64,000 bases of DNA, taken from the NCBI RefSeq assembly GCF_000585335.1, contig NZ_KK073872.1, positions 316,001-380,000 of the forward strand. Direction: 5' to 3'. The DNA comes from Cloacibacillus evryensis DSM 19522 (GTDB taxonomy: Bacteria; Synergistota; Synergistia; Synergistales; Synergistaceae). Below are positions 26,386-35,496 of this stretch, in pieces. The translations under genes were made by a program, and so were the position numbers. The notes below the pieces were generated by a model. The model searched no databases, had not been told where the DNA came from, and saw only the letters and a list, made by a program, of their open reading frames with translations. The stretch's first letter is position 1. Every line of letters begins with the position of its first letter.

Positions 26386-26605
26386 AGCGTCGCTCTTTGC
26401 CTCGTACTTAGCGCCGCTGGCCGCGGATCAGTTTTGGGGCGCCCTATTCGGTTTTGCGGATTCCGCCGCCGCGCCGCGCGTCGGTCCCTCTGTCGCCCGC
26501 CTACATACCCGGACGCCTTTGCGGACCGGGGATACTTGGCCTTTACGCGGTGAAGGAAATAATAACTTAGGCCGGGTAAAAAGTTGGCCGGAAAATGGTG
26601 ATCGT

Positions 26606-27082
26606 ATGAGGAAGATAATTGTCAAGACGGAGAGGCTTCGCATCGTTCCGCTTAGCATAGAAGAACTCCGCCTTCTGCATGACGGGGAGCCGGACGACGG
26701 CATGAAACAGGCTTACGGCGAAATGATGGACGCCGTGCGGAGATCGCCGGGACGTGAAGAGTGGGGGACCTATTGGAATATCTGCCTGACTTCGGGGACG
26801 CGGGTTGGCGGGCTCTGCTTCAAGGGCGCGCCCGACGCGGAGGGCGGCGTGGAGATCGGTTACGGAATAGACGAAGCCTATCGGCGGAACGGCTATGCCT
26901 CGGAGGCCGTGACGGGCGTCATAAAATGGGCCGCGGAACAGAGCGGCGTGCGCCGCGTGACCGCGCAGACGGAAGAGGAAAACGCCGCCTCCGAAAAAGT
27001 CCTCTTGAAGAGCGGCTTTGCGAAGGACGGGAGAGGAGACGAAGGACCCCTCTATAAAATAATACTTGTGAAACCGCAATAG
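26606..27082 (+). CDS. GNAT family N-acetyltransferase (RimJ/RimL-like)
   Basis: 158 residues from ATG 26606 (MRKIIVKTERLRIVPLSIEE). The acetyl-CoA-binding region reads EIGYGIDEAYRRNGYASEAV, followed by the C-terminal GNAT helix and strand (ENAASEKVLLKSGF). It resembles acetyltransferases acting on protein N-termini or small amines; the substrate is unknown. The ribosome site is weak. About 220 bp upstream contain no recognisable gene. Confidence 0.85.
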   Translation: MRKIIVKTERLRIVPLSIEELRLLHDGEPDDGMKQAYGEMMDAVRRSPGREEWGTYWNICLTSGTRVGGLCFKGAPDAEGGVEIGYGIDEAYRRNGYASEAVTGVIKWAAEQSGVRRVTAQTEEENAASEKVLLKSGFAKDGRGDEGPLYKIILVKPQ

Positions 27083-27223
27083 TTCCTCGGCATAAAATAG
27101 AAAGAGCGCCTATGAAGATTTTCCCCGCGAAAGCCGCGGCGGCGCACGGCTGGCGCTGTCTCCGTGCCGCTGAGATCCGGCCTGTGCACATCAGCCGGCG
27201 CGTCAGCGTGCCTCTGTCGCGAT

Positions 27224-27664
27224 CTAAGAGGTCAATAAAAATTGGGTGTAGGTGTTTTGAACGATCTTTTCAAGCAGGTCACTCAAAGCGGCCTTTTCAT
27301 CTTCGCTTAATCCTGCTGTCAGCAAGTCCATACAGTTTTTTCCCTGCTGAACAAGGATAGGGTATATTGCTTGCGCCTTTTCGGTAGGGAATAGATCGAA
27401 CGCCCTCTTGTCCTTTTTGTTTTGTTTCCTTGTGATGTAGCCCGCCTCCATGAGCTTGCCGATCGATTTCGCCACGACGCTCTTTTCAAGCGCGAGTTCA
27501 TCCACCATCTCATTTTGCGATATGCCGCTCTTTCTGCAAGCGAGAATGACGATGGGGACTTGTGCCGCGGTTAAGCCAAGCGGTGCGGCCTGCTCATTTT
27601 TCCACAAATTGACCTTCCGATAGATCTTTGTAATTGCAACAATGTCCTTATCCGGTAAAAGCAT
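27224..27664 (-). CDS. MarR family transcriptional regulator
   Basis: 146 residues from ATG 27664, behind GGGGGCGGAG; an ATG 21 bases upstream is also possible. Winged-helix core: LTAAQVPIVILACRKSGISQ, the recognition region EKSVVAKSIGKLMEAGYI, and the wing KQNKKDKRAFDLFPT. MarR proteins repress efflux and stress genes and respond to small phenolic or oxidising ligands. It is divergent from the MATE gene at 28097, with two matching dyads between them. The base composition is lower in G+C than the neighbours, suggesting the MarR-MATE pair came in together. Confidence 0.9.
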   Translation of the reverse strand: MLLPDKDIVAITKIYRKVNLWKNEQAAPLGLTAAQVPIVILACRKSGISQNEMVDELALEKSVVAKSIGKLMEAGYITRKQNKKDKRAFDLFPTEKAQAIYPILVQQGKNCMDLLTAGLSEDEKAALSDLLEKIVQNTYTQFLLTS

Positions 27665-27710
27665 TTCTCCGCCCCCATTCCGCATGTGTTTTCATTATAC
27701 AAAATTTTTG

Positions 27711-27782
27711 GTGGCAACTGCAACTATGCTATTGACTTTCCGAGCGATGCGCGTATAGTTGTTTTTAGTGGCAGATGCCACT
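27711..27782. promoter_or_regulatory. Two MarR-type operators around a promoter
   Basis: GTGGCAACTGCAAC (27711-27724) and AGTGGCAGATGCCACT (27767-27782, perfect 7-bp arms) share the GTGGCA-N2-TGC half-sites. Between them TTGACT (27732) and TATAGT (27754), with a 16-bp spacer, form a rightward promoter towards the MATE gene. The layout fits repression by the divergent MarR protein. Confidence 0.7.
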
Positions 27783-27826
27783 TGTTAACGGGGGTGTTTT
27801 TTATCAAATGAAAGGAATAAAAATAG

Positions 27827-27994
27827 ACTGCTTTTTCACCTCTCAAAATCACAACCGCTGGCAATTTCCCCAAACACTTGATGCCGGAAAACTTGGCCGT
27901 TCGTTCGGATGGCCCCATTTCGGTATGCGTCGTTAATGCCGCACAGCTCTGGTATGTTCCGGCTCCGAAAGATTTGAAAAAGCGATCTGACTGA
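27827..27994 (+). other. Possible gene remnant in the MATE leader
   Basis: The 27783-28096 stretch has no complete gene. An open frame from 27827 to 27994, with an ATG only at 27881, encodes a protein-like segment including KITTAGNFPKHLMPENLAV and ISVCVVNAAQLWYVPAP. It has no ribosome site and I do not recognise the family. It may be a decayed fragment or a leader open frame. Confidence 0.25.
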
Positions 27995-28096
27995 AAGTGG
28001 CATGGTGAAATAAAGCGCTCTCCCGGCGGCTGCGGCCAAGGCTTTTGTTGCTATGGGAAAGCGAACGCCGCAAAATAATTTGCTTAGGGGTGCGTT

Positions 28097-29446
28097 ATGG
28101 AAGAAGAAAATATTTTTGGTTCGCTTCCAATGGGGAAATTGATCACGAAAATGTCCGTTCCCGTCATTGCGACCATGCTGTTTCAAGCGCTCTACAATGT
28201 CGTCGACAGTTTGTTTGTGGCGCGGCTTGGCCTCAACCCGTTAACCGCTTTGGGACTGGCATATCCCATACAGATCATTATGATTTCGGCAGCAAATGGG
28301 ATTGGCGTAGGCATGAACTCTGTCGTATCGCGGCGCATGGGTGCGGACGATACGACAGGCGCCGGAAAGGCGACAGGAAACGCAATCACACTCGGCATCA
28401 TCTGTTCCGTACTGATGCTGTTGTTTGGCTTATTCGGCGCGAAGCCGTTCTTTTCAATCAGCACAAATGACACCGAGATCATGGGATATGGCGTACAGTA
28501 TCTTTCGATTTGCTGCATTTATAACTTTGGCCTATTCTTTTCCATTATTGGACAGCGTATGCTGCAAGCCGCGGGGCAGCCCGCATGGAGCATGGGCGTT
28601 CATCTGATCGGCTGCATTTTCAATGTCATATTCGACCCCATCATGATTTTTGGGTGGTTCGGCTTTCCTGCTATGGGTGTTTCCGGCGCGGCGACCGCAA
28701 CCGTGGGCGGTCAAATATTATCGGCTGTCGCCGCATTCGTCGTTTGCGCCATCAAAAAGAAAAGCGTTGCTTTTGGGCTGAAAGATTTATGTCCCTCAAA
28801 GGATATTTGGAAGATGTGCAAGGTGGGCGCTCCCGCCGCCGCCGCGATGGGGATCGCTTCAGTCATGTCCTTCGGTATGAACCAAATCCTCAAGACCGAG
28901 GCGATAGGCCTTGCCGTGTTTACGGTGTTCTACAAGCTGTGGTGTTTTGTAATAATGCCAATTAACGGCCTGCTGCAAGGTGTCGTCCCTGTTATGGGAT
29001 ATAACTATGGGGCGAAAAAGAGAGAACGCGTTGCTTCCGCTATCAAACTTACTATTTTAGCCGGCGTCGTTATCATGTTCATCATAACGATTCTATTTCA
29101 GATGTTTACGGGGCAATTTATCTCGCTTTTTGACAATGGCAAAAACGGTGCCGACTTTATGCCGGCCGGCATTCATGCGCTGCGGATTATTTCCTGGGTT
29201 TTCATTCCCTTTGGTTTTGGGCAGGTAGGCAGCAGCCTTTTTCAAGGTATGGGGAAAGGGACGCCAAGCCTGATTTACGCCCTGCTGCATCAATGTATCT
29301 TACTGCTCCCTCCCGCGTGGCTATTCCTTAGATGGGGTGGCGTGGACCTGGTATGGTATTCATTTTGGGTCGCAGAAATCCTGTCGGCGGCCATTACTGC
29401 CTTTGTGTTTCGATATCAATATAGAAAAATCATGGCGGAAATGTAA
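28097..29446 (+). CDS. MATE family efflux transporter
   Basis: 449 residues starting MEEENIFGSLPMGKLITKMS, with twelve hydrophobic helices and MATE-type segments VARLGLNPLTALGLAYPIQI and GVVPVMGYNYGAKKRERV. It belongs to a different MATE branch from the protein at 20889-22229. The divergent MarR gene and the two GTGGCA dyads upstream suggest ligand-induced expression. Lower G+C than surrounding genes is consistent with transfer from a Firmicute-like source. Confidence 0.93.
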   Translation: MEEENIFGSLPMGKLITKMSVPVIATMLFQALYNVVDSLFVARLGLNPLTALGLAYPIQIIMISAANGIGVGMNSVVSRRMGADDTTGAGKATGNAITLGIICSVLMLLFGLFGAKPFFSISTNDTEIMGYGVQYLSICCIYNFGLFFSIIGQRMLQAAGQPAWSMGVHLIGCIFNVIFDPIMIFGWFGFPAMGVSGAATATVGGQILSAVAAFVVCAIKKKSVAFGLKDLCPSKDIWKMCKVGAPAAAAMGIASVMSFGMNQILKTEAIGLAVFTVFYKLWCFVIMPINGLLQGVVPVMGYNYGAKKRERVASAIKLTILAGVVIMFIITILFQMFTGQFISLFDNGKNGADFMPAGIHALRIISWVFIPFGFGQVGSSLFQGMGKGTPSLIYALLHQCILLLPPAWLFLRWGGVDLVWYSFWVAEILSAAITAFVFRYQYRKIMAEM

Positions 29447-29501
29447 ATAAAAAATAGGCGGACACATAACTCAACAGAATAAAAGAAAATCTTCCGCCCG
29501 T

Positions 29502-29762
29502 TTAGGGGAAAGAAAAAACAGCCGGCCCTCCTTCAAAGCGGCCGGCGGCGGCGCGGCGCACGGCGGTCAAGGTGTCATAAATTTTTAAATACGCCATTGT
29601 TCGCGTATATTTTGTCCGCCCGGCCGCCGTTTTTTCCCCGGGCGCGGAGGCTGGATATTCCGGCCGCGCTCCCGCCGCTTCGGCACAGTAGACGTCCCAT
29701 ATCAATATTCCGGCAAAAATCGCCGCGCAAAGCAGAATGATTATTGTCAATGTCCTTTTCAT
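29502..29762 (-). CDS. Small protein with signal anchor, unknown function
   Basis: 86 residues, MKRTLTIIILLCAAIFAGIL followed by WDVYCAEAAGARPEYPAS and a polar tail. One N-terminal hydrophobic segment is either a signal peptide or an anchor. GGAGA precedes the ATG. I recognise no family. It is convergent with the MATE gene and lies downstream of the MerR gene at 29795 with 32 bp between them, so it might be its operon partner. Confidence 0.5.
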   Translation of the reverse strand: MKRTLTIIILLCAAIFAGILIWDVYCAEAAGARPEYPASAPGEKTAAGRTKYTRTMAYLKIYDTLTAVRRAAAGRFEGGPAVFSFP

Positions 29763-29794
29763 ACTTCTCCTATTTCCTGTACGGCTTTATGTTT

Positions 29795-30199
29795 CTAAGC
29801 CGCGAAGATCACAGGGGAGGCCCCGTCCGCAGGCATGACATTCACCCACCCCTTTATGTCGACCTGGTAATATTCCGCCGCCTGCTGCAGTTTTTTCATA
29901 CGCCGCGTGATCGCCGCGAGCTCCGACCTGATGCGGTCCATCTGCTCGGCCAGCAGTTCGCGCCGCCTTTTCATGCCGCCCTCTTCTTCCGCCGTCAGGT
30001 AACTGCGTATCTGCGCGAGCGAAAAACCCATCTCCCTGAGTTCCTGTATCGTTTCTATGTTGTGAAGGTCCTCATCGGAGAAGAGGCGCCTGTTTTGCCC
30101 GTCTCTGTTCAGATGCGGGAAGAGGCCCTCTTTGTCGTAGAATCTGAGAGTATAACCGGAAATCCCCGTAATTTCAGAAGTCTGTTTAACAGTGTACAT
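29795..30199 (-). CDS. MerR family regulator, NmlR-like
   Basis: 134 residues behind GAGGGGATAAG. N-terminal MerR HTH: YTVKQTSEITGISGYTLRFYDKEGLFP, then NRRLFSDEDLHNIETIQ. The dimerisation helix follows (EQMDRIRSELAAITRRMKKLQ). The ISGYTLRFYDKEGL segment resembles NmlR-type regulators, which respond to electrophiles and oxidants. No cysteine is present in the sensing region. It could control some of the MerR-class promoters in the window, although the AdhR-like gene at 42520 is the better-placed candidate. Confidence 0.9.
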   Translation of the reverse strand: MYTVKQTSEITGISGYTLRFYDKEGLFPHLNRDGQNRRLFSDEDLHNIETIQELREMGFSLAQIRSYLTAEEEGGMKRRRELLAEQMDRIRSELAAITRRMKKLQQAAEYYQVDIKGWVNVMPADGASPVIFAA

Positions 30200-30426
30200 C
30201 TTATCCCCTCCATTTTTTCACGGTAGTTTTTGCGGCAAGGCGCTCCGCGCCTCCCTGACGACGATACTTTAGCGCGCCGACCTTACGCGGTTATGACGCG
30301 CGGCGGACGTAATGTTTCTTTGTTTTGCGAAACCTTGCGAGTTTGTCAGATTATGTAGTTGGATTATCGGAGCGCGGAGTATTACAATATCATTTAAAGA
30401 AACAGAGATTTTCGGAGGTATGGGCG

Positions 30427-31185
30427 ATGGCCGCTGATCAGGCAAAAATATTGATAGTCGACGACGACCGTGAACTGCGCGAGCTGATCGCGGAGACGCT
30501 CTCCGAGTACGGCTATGATTCGCGCGCGGCGAAGAACGGCGCGGAACTCTTTGCCGCGCTCGAGCGGGAGGCTTTCGACCTGATACTGCTCGACATCATG
30601 ATGCCCGGTGAAGACGGCCTTTCTCTCTGCCGGCGGCTCCGCGCCCCGGGCGCGCCGCACAGTGCCGTCCCGATAATCTTCCTGACGGCGCTGAAAGATA
30701 CCACCGACAAGGTCGTCGGCCTTGAAATCGGCGGCGACGATTACCTCTGCAAGCCCTTCCACGCACGCGAGCTCATCGCGCGGATACGCGCGCTGCTGCG
30801 CCGTTCGTCGTTTTCGGGAGAGACGGGCCGCGTGGGGCTGGTCGGGAGCGGGGAGGCGGATTCGGCGCTTATCTTCGGCAGCTGGAAGCTCAACGTCATG
30901 GCGCGCCATCTCATAGACGAGGAGGGTGTCATCGTGCCGCTCTCGGCGGCGGAGTTCCGCCTGCTGATGCTGCTGCTCAGCCATCCGCAGCAGGTCGTCA
31001 CGCGCGACATGATCATGGATTACCTCGCGGAGCGCAGCCTCAATATCTACGACCGCAGCATCGACGCGCAGGTGAGCCGCCTCCGCGCCAAGCTGAGGGA
31101 TAAGGGGGCGAATCCGGGACTTATCAGGACGATGCGCGGCGACGGATACATGCTGGCCGCCCCCGTACGCAAGGGGAGTTTGTGA
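30427..31185 (+). CDS. OmpR-family response regulator
   Basis: 252 residues from ATG 30427 behind CGGAGG. Receiver domain: LIVDDDRELRELIAETL, phospho-acceptor Asp56 in LLDIMMPGEDG, and the switch Thr/Lys in FLTALKD and DYLCKPF. The C-terminal winged helix includes LSAAEFRLLMLLLSHPQQVV and DAQVSRLRAKLRDKG. It overlaps the kinase gene by ATGA and so is co-translated. Stimulus and targets are unknown; neighbours do not suggest a dedicated target. Confidence 0.95.
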   Translation: MAADQAKILIVDDDRELRELIAETLSEYGYDSRAAKNGAELFAALEREAFDLILLDIMMPGEDGLSLCRRLRAPGAPHSAVPIIFLTALKDTTDKVVGLEIGGDDYLCKPFHARELIARIRALLRRSSFSGETGRVGLVGSGEADSALIFGSWKLNVMARHLIDEEGVIVPLSAAEFRLLMLLLSHPQQVVTRDMIMDYLAERSLNIYDRSIDAQVSRLRAKLRDKGANPGLIRTMRGDGYMLAAPVRKGSL

Positions 31186-32597
31186 TGAAGTCTCTCTGGA
31201 GGGCGGTAAAGCCCGATTCCCTCTTTGGTTTTATCCTGCTGGTCCTCATCCTGGGAGCCGCCGCGAACCAGTTTATAAACTTTTACGCCGTCTGCTCGAT
31301 ACAGCACTCGCTCGCGAGGGAGGTGCTCGGTATCGGCCATGACTATGTCTCTTCTGTCTATCAGGCGCTGAACACGATGGAGGGGCCGCAGCGGGAGGCA
31401 TATCTCAAAAAACTTGATTCCTCGCGCGGCGTGATGCGCAAGCCTTTTCGTTTCAGGATGGTTCCCGCGCCCGCATGGCAGAGCGAGGACTATTACAAAT
31501 CCGTCAATATGAAAAACGCCGTGGCCGGGGCGATCGGCGCGGCCGGCGCGGATGTCCCCGATATCCGCGCCCGGATGCTCTGGCCTGAATCGCCGGAGGC
31601 AACTTCCTCCGATTACGCCGGGTACATCTTCCCGATGCTGCAGGTGCTGATAGCAATGGACGACGGCGGCTGGCTGGAGCTGACGCAGCCGCTTTCGATC
31701 ACCGACAACCGCCTGGTGTGGCGGCAGAGGATATTCGTCCTCTTTGAATCTCTGATATTTTCCCTTATCGTCATCATCCTCATCCGCTGCGCGGCGAAGC
31801 CGATAGAACGCCTCGCGCAGGAGGCGGACCGCTTCGGGCGCAACCCGGAGGCGGCCTGCCCGCTCGACGAGCGCGGCAGCCGTGAGATCCGCGAGGCGGC
31901 GCAGTCCTTTAACAGAATGAGGGCGCGCATCTGCGACAACCTTAATGAAAGAAACAACATGCTCGAGGCGATGGGGCACGACCTGCGCACGCCGCTCGCG
32001 CGCATCCAGCTGCGGCTGGACAGGATCGAGCCCGAGGAGCTGCGCGAGAAGTTCGCCGCGAACATCGAAGAGATCCGCTCGATAATAGAACAGGGGCTTG
32101 AGCTAGCGCGGAGCCTCCACACCTCGGAGAAGGCCGCGCCGATGGACGTGGTCGCCTTTGTCGAGAGTATCGCCGACGATATGGAGACAAAGGAGGGCGA
32201 TATCCGGCTCGGCGCCATGCCGGACGACGATGCGCCGCTGCTTGTCCGCGCACGTCCGACCTGCCTTAAACGCAGCATCGAGAACCTCCTGACCAACGCG
32301 GTCAAGTACGCCGGCGGGGCGGTCGTCTCCGTGGAAAAAGACCGGGGCGATGTCGTCATCAAGATCGAAGACGACGGCCCGGGAATACCGGAGGCGATGT
32401 TGGAGAAGGTCTTTGAACCCTATTACCGCCTAGAAGGTTCGCGCAACCGCGAATCGGGCGGTACCGGCCTTGGCCTGTCTATCGCCCGTAATATGGTGCT
32501 GCTCAACGAAGGTTCGCTCGTCCTGAAAAACCGTCCGCAGGGAGGCCTCTGCGCGATGATAACGCTCCCCGCGATAGAGGCGAAAAAACGGGCGTAG
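31182..32597 (+). CDS. Sensor histidine kinase
   Basis: 471 residues. Membrane helix 1 is at about 13-35 (FGFILLVLILGAAANQFIN) and helix 2 at about 182-203, enclosing a periplasmic sensor of about 145 residues without a recognised fold. A HAMP segment follows (IERLAQEADRFGRNPEAA). The phospho-acceptor is His266 in MGHDLRTPLARIQL, and the ATPase domain has NLLTNAVKYAGG, EDDGPGIPEAM and GGTGLGLSIARN. It phosphorylates the response regulator encoded just upstream. The architecture is that of EnvZ/AdeS-type kinases. Confidence 0.95.
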   Translation: MMKSLWRAVKPDSLFGFILLVLILGAAANQFINFYAVCSIQHSLAREVLGIGHDYVSSVYQALNTMEGPQREAYLKKLDSSRGVMRKPFRFRMVPAPAWQSEDYYKSVNMKNAVAGAIGAAGADVPDIRARMLWPESPEATSSDYAGYIFPMLQVLIAMDDGGWLELTQPLSITDNRLVWRQRIFVLFESLIFSLIVIILIRCAAKPIERLAQEADRFGRNPEAACPLDERGSREIREAAQSFNRMRARICDNLNERNNMLEAMGHDLRTPLARIQLRLDRIEPEELREKFAANIEEIRSIIEQGLELARSLHTSEKAAPMDVVAFVESIADDMETKEGDIRLGAMPDDDAPLLVRARPTCLKRSIENLLTNAVKYAGGAVVSVEKDRGDVVIKIEDDGPGIPEAMLEKVFEPYYRLEGSRNRESGGTGLGLSIARNMVLLNEGSLVLKNRPQGGLCAMITLPAIEAKKRA

Positions 32598-32625
32598 ACA
32601 GAAAAATCTTTCCTTCGCAAAAGGC

Positions 32626-32656
32626 TTGACTTAGAGAAAGCTCTAAGAGTTAGATT
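32626..32656 (+). promoter_or_regulatory. MerR-class promoter/operator (copy c)
   Basis: TTGACT, 19-bp spacer, TAGATT, with dyad CTTAGAGAAAGCTCTAAG at 32630-32647. It starts the beta-propeller/esterase/FMN-reductase operon. Confidence 0.8.
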
Positions 32657-32757
32657 GAGGCTGTTGCGGAAAACCAGGTGCTTTTAGAACGGGAACGGCA
32701 GGCTGGCCGCTTAGGCTGCCGCCCTGTCGTTCCGTGCAAAAAGGAGTAAAGTGTAAG

Positions 32758-33606
32758 ATGAAAAAAACGACGATGTTCTTTATAGTTCTGCTCGCGGCGG
32801 TCTTCGTACCGTGTATCTCAGCGCCTGTCCCGGCCTTGGCGGATACTCCGGTAACGATAAGGGAACCATTCATAAGAGACCTGCAGCTCCCTGTCGGCAT
32901 GCTCTACGACGGCGAGGGCTCGCTTTATATAGCCGAATGGGCGGCGGGAAGGGTCTGTAAGTATGACTCTAAGGGCAGGAGGACCCTCGTTACGGAAGAG
33001 GTGGCGCATCCGTCCGGACTGGCGATGGATGAGGATGGCAGGCTTTTCATCGCCTCTTACAACGAGGGGATCATCTATATGTTTGAAGAGGGCCGCCTCC
33101 GCCGTTTCGTCTCGGGTTTTAACGTTCCGGCTGGGATACTGTGGCACGACGGCATCCTCTATGTAGCGAACCGCGACGCGGGCGAGATTGTAAGGGTCTC
33201 TCCCGTCGGCCGGAAAGATGTGCTTTCGAAAGGGCATCATTCCCCTGTGGGGATCGCCAGGTTTGACGACGGGAGCCTCGTCATAAGCTGTCTCGGCGGG
33301 CTCATTCAGCGTCTCTGGCCCGACGGCAGGGTGACGACGGTCAGCGACGCGCTGAAGTCGCCCGCTCCCGGCATCGTCAGGGACGGCGCTGGCGCGGTCA
33401 TCGCCGCCGATTACGGCGGCACGAGGATCGCCCGCATTACGCTGGATGGTGTGGCGGAGACGGTAGCGGACGGCTTCTCGACGCCGGTCGGACTTGTACG
33501 GCGTCCAGACGGCGGCCTGGTAGTAGCCGCCTGGGGAGACGCGGCGGCATTCAAGGTGGAGCCCGGTATCTCAGGGCCCTCTGACAGCGCAGAAAACAAA
33601 TTGTAA
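32758..33606 (+). CDS. Exported NHL/SMP-30-like beta-propeller protein
   Basis: 282 residues from ATG 32758. A signal peptide (MKKTTMFFIVLLAAVFVPC, cleavage near PALA-DTP) is followed by about six propeller blades with repeats such as PVGMLYDGEGSLYIAEWAAG, PSGLAMDEDGRLFIASYNEG and PVGLVRRPDGGLVVAAWGDA. This resembles SMP-30/gluconolactonase or Vgb-type lyase propellers; I see no decisive catalytic set. It lies 101 bp after a MerR-class promoter and 18 bp before the esterase gene, so it is first in the operon. Periplasmic. Confidence 0.85.
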   Translation: MKKTTMFFIVLLAAVFVPCISAPVPALADTPVTIREPFIRDLQLPVGMLYDGEGSLYIAEWAAGRVCKYDSKGRRTLVTEEVAHPSGLAMDEDGRLFIASYNEGIIYMFEEGRLRRFVSGFNVPAGILWHDGILYVANRDAGEIVRVSPVGRKDVLSKGHHSPVGIARFDDGSLVISCLGGLIQRLWPDGRVTTVSDALKSPAPGIVRDGAGAVIAADYGGTRIARITLDGVAETVADGFSTPVGLVRRPDGGLVVAAWGDAAAFKVEPGISGPSDSAENKL

Positions 33607-33624
33607 GCTGAAAGGAAGCGTGCT

Positions 33625-34713
33625 ATGAATATGATGAAAAGGAAAAGCGTATTGTTGTTGACCACGGCGATCATTGTGACCATCTTTGCGGCAGCGGCCG
33701 CCGCCGCGCCGTTAAAGAGCCGCCCTTTAATGATAGAAGAACAGGGGAGTTTCGCGGCTGGAGGTAGCATTGTGAGTTCTCCCGGCAAGTTTGACCCCTA
33801 TAAGTGGAATGGGGATGGGCAGACGCTGCATGGGGATCATGCGAGTGTCTTCTACCAGATACCCGTCAAGGCCCGTAAGCTGCCGCTTGTATTCCTGCAC
33901 GGAGCTGGGCAGTCTGGCAGGACTTGGGAGACGACGCCCGACGGGCGCGAAGGCTTTCAGGATATTTTCCTGCGGCGTGGCTTCGGAATCTATCTTCTCG
34001 ACCAGCCGCGGCGCGGCAGCGCCGGGCGCAGCACCGTCCCGATGGAAGTCAAGGCCATTCCCGACGAGCAGCTGCTGTTCGGTATATTCCGTCTTGGGAC
34101 CTGGCCGAATTTCTATCCAAATGTGCAGTTTTCACGCAACCCGCGTGCGCTTGAACAATTTTTCCGTCAGGCGACGCCTAATACCGGACCGTACGATGCC
34201 GGAGTGGTTTCCGACGCGGTGTCGGCGGTTTTCGATCGCATCGGAGAAGGGGTGCTCGTTACCCATTCACAGGGCGGCGGCCCGGGTTGGTATTCGGTGA
34301 TGAAAAACAATAAGATACGCGCCGTCGCCGCTTATGAACCGGGCAGCGATTTTATCTTTCCGCAGGGAGAGGAGCCGGCTCCGATGCCCAGCTCTGCGGG
34401 AACGCTCAAAGCGGTCGGCGTACCGCTCGCAGACTTTATGAAGCTTACTAAAATACCGATAATCGTTTATTATGGAGATAACATTCCGGGAGAACCTACA
34501 GATAATCCCGGGCAAGACAACTGGCGTGTGCGTTTGGCGATGGCACGCCTTTGGGCGAAAGCAGTCAATGAAAAGGGCGGCGACGTGACGCTTGTCCATC
34601 TGCCGGAGATCGGCATTCGCGGCAACACGCACTTTCCCTTTTCGGATCTCAATAACATTGAGATAGCCGATCTCCTCTCCAAGTTCCTCAAGGAGAAGGG
34701 GCTGGATAAATAG
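33625..34713 (+). CDS. Exported alpha/beta hydrolase (esterase-713-like)
   Basis: 362 residues with a signal peptide (VLLLTTAIIVTIFAAAAAAA). Hydrolase features: oxyanion region LPLVFLHGAGQSGRTWETTP, strand GIYLLDQPRRGSAGRS, nucleophile Ser in VTHSQGGGPGW, and a late His in LPEIGIRGNTHFPFSD. This matches the bacterial esterase 713 group. It acts in the periplasm on an unknown ester or lactone. Second gene of the MerR-class operon; pairing with an exported propeller and a cytosolic FMN reductase suggests breakdown of an imported or bile/plant-derived compound, which is speculative. Confidence 0.88.
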   Translation: MNMMKRKSVLLLTTAIIVTIFAAAAAAAPLKSRPLMIEEQGSFAAGGSIVSSPGKFDPYKWNGDGQTLHGDHASVFYQIPVKARKLPLVFLHGAGQSGRTWETTPDGREGFQDIFLRRGFGIYLLDQPRRGSAGRSTVPMEVKAIPDEQLLFGIFRLGTWPNFYPNVQFSRNPRALEQFFRQATPNTGPYDAGVVSDAVSAVFDRIGEGVLVTHSQGGGPGWYSVMKNNKIRAVAAYEPGSDFIFPQGEEPAPMPSSAGTLKAVGVPLADFMKLTKIPIIVYYGDNIPGEPTDNPGQDNWRVRLAMARLWAKAVNEKGGDVTLVHLPEIGIRGNTHFPFSDLNNIEIADLLSKFLKEKGLDK

Positions 34714-34778
34714 CGGCTGGCGTCTGCTAAAGCAGGGCGACAGGACAGGACGATAAAGATAAAGAGGATGGTTAAAGG

Positions 34779-35414
34779 ATGAAAGTTTTGCTGGTGAACG
34801 GCAGTCCGCATGAAAAGGGCTGCACATATACGGCTCTCGGAGAGACGGCGAAAACGCTGAACGAAGAGGGGATAGCGACGGAGGTCTTTTGGATCGGCAC
34901 AAAGCCGCTGTCGGGGTGCGTCGGCTGCAAGGCCTGTGTAAAGCTGGGCCGCTGCGTATTCAACGACTGCGTGAATGATTTTATCGCCCGCGCGGCGGAG
35001 GCCGACGGATTTATCTTTGGCACGCCGGTGCATTACGCCGCGGCGGGAGGGGCGATGACCGCCTTTATGGACCGTGCGTTTTATTCCGCGTTCCTCGGCG
35101 GCGGCAACCGCGCGTTTTATCTGAAGCCGGCGGCGGCCGTGCTGTCCGCGAGAAGGGCCGGAACGACCTCGGCTTTCGATCAGATCAACAAATATTTCGC
35201 TCTTCACGAGATGCCGATCGTTTCATCGCGATACTGGAATATGGTCTTCGGCGCGAAGCCCGAGGACGTATTGCGGGACGAAGAGGGGCTGTATACGATG
35301 CGCGTGCTGGCGCGGAACATGGCGTTCCTCCTGAAATGCAAGAAAGCAGGGCTCGCGGGCGGTGTGGAGCCGCCCAGGCGGGAGGAGCCGCGCTTCACGA
35401 ACTTCATCCGCTGA
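34779..35414 (+). CDS. NADPH-dependent FMN reductase / iron-sulfur flavoprotein-like
   Basis: 211 residues, start ATG 34779 after AAAGG. Flavodoxin-like fold: VLLVNGSPHEKGCTYTALGE binds the FMN phosphate, and FGTPVHYAAAGGAMTAFMDR is the second flavin loop. The segment CVGCKACVKLGRCVFNDCVND has a Cys-rich pattern like the compact [4Fe-4S] motif of ISF proteins. No signal peptide, so cytosolic. Third gene of the MerR-class operon. It would reduce FMN, quinones or similar acceptors with NAD(P)H. Confidence 0.9.
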   Translation: MKVLLVNGSPHEKGCTYTALGETAKTLNEEGIATEVFWIGTKPLSGCVGCKACVKLGRCVFNDCVNDFIARAAEADGFIFGTPVHYAAAGGAMTAFMDRAFYSAFLGGGNRAFYLKPAAAVLSARRAGTTSAFDQINKYFALHEMPIVSSRYWNMVFGAKPEDVLRDEEGLYTMRVLARNMAFLLKCKKAGLAGGVEPPRREEPRFTNFIR

Positions 35415-35496
35415 AACGCCTCACGCCCCTCCGGCAAAGCCGCCGCCGACCCGTTTGTCCGACGCGGCGGCCCTGCCTGCCGTATCGTTGAAGGTT

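Noticed and set aside
26386-26605. N-terminal extension of the GNAT acetyltransferase
   Set aside because: The frame is open upstream, but the sequence is Arg/Pro/Ala-rich and family homology begins at ATG 26606.
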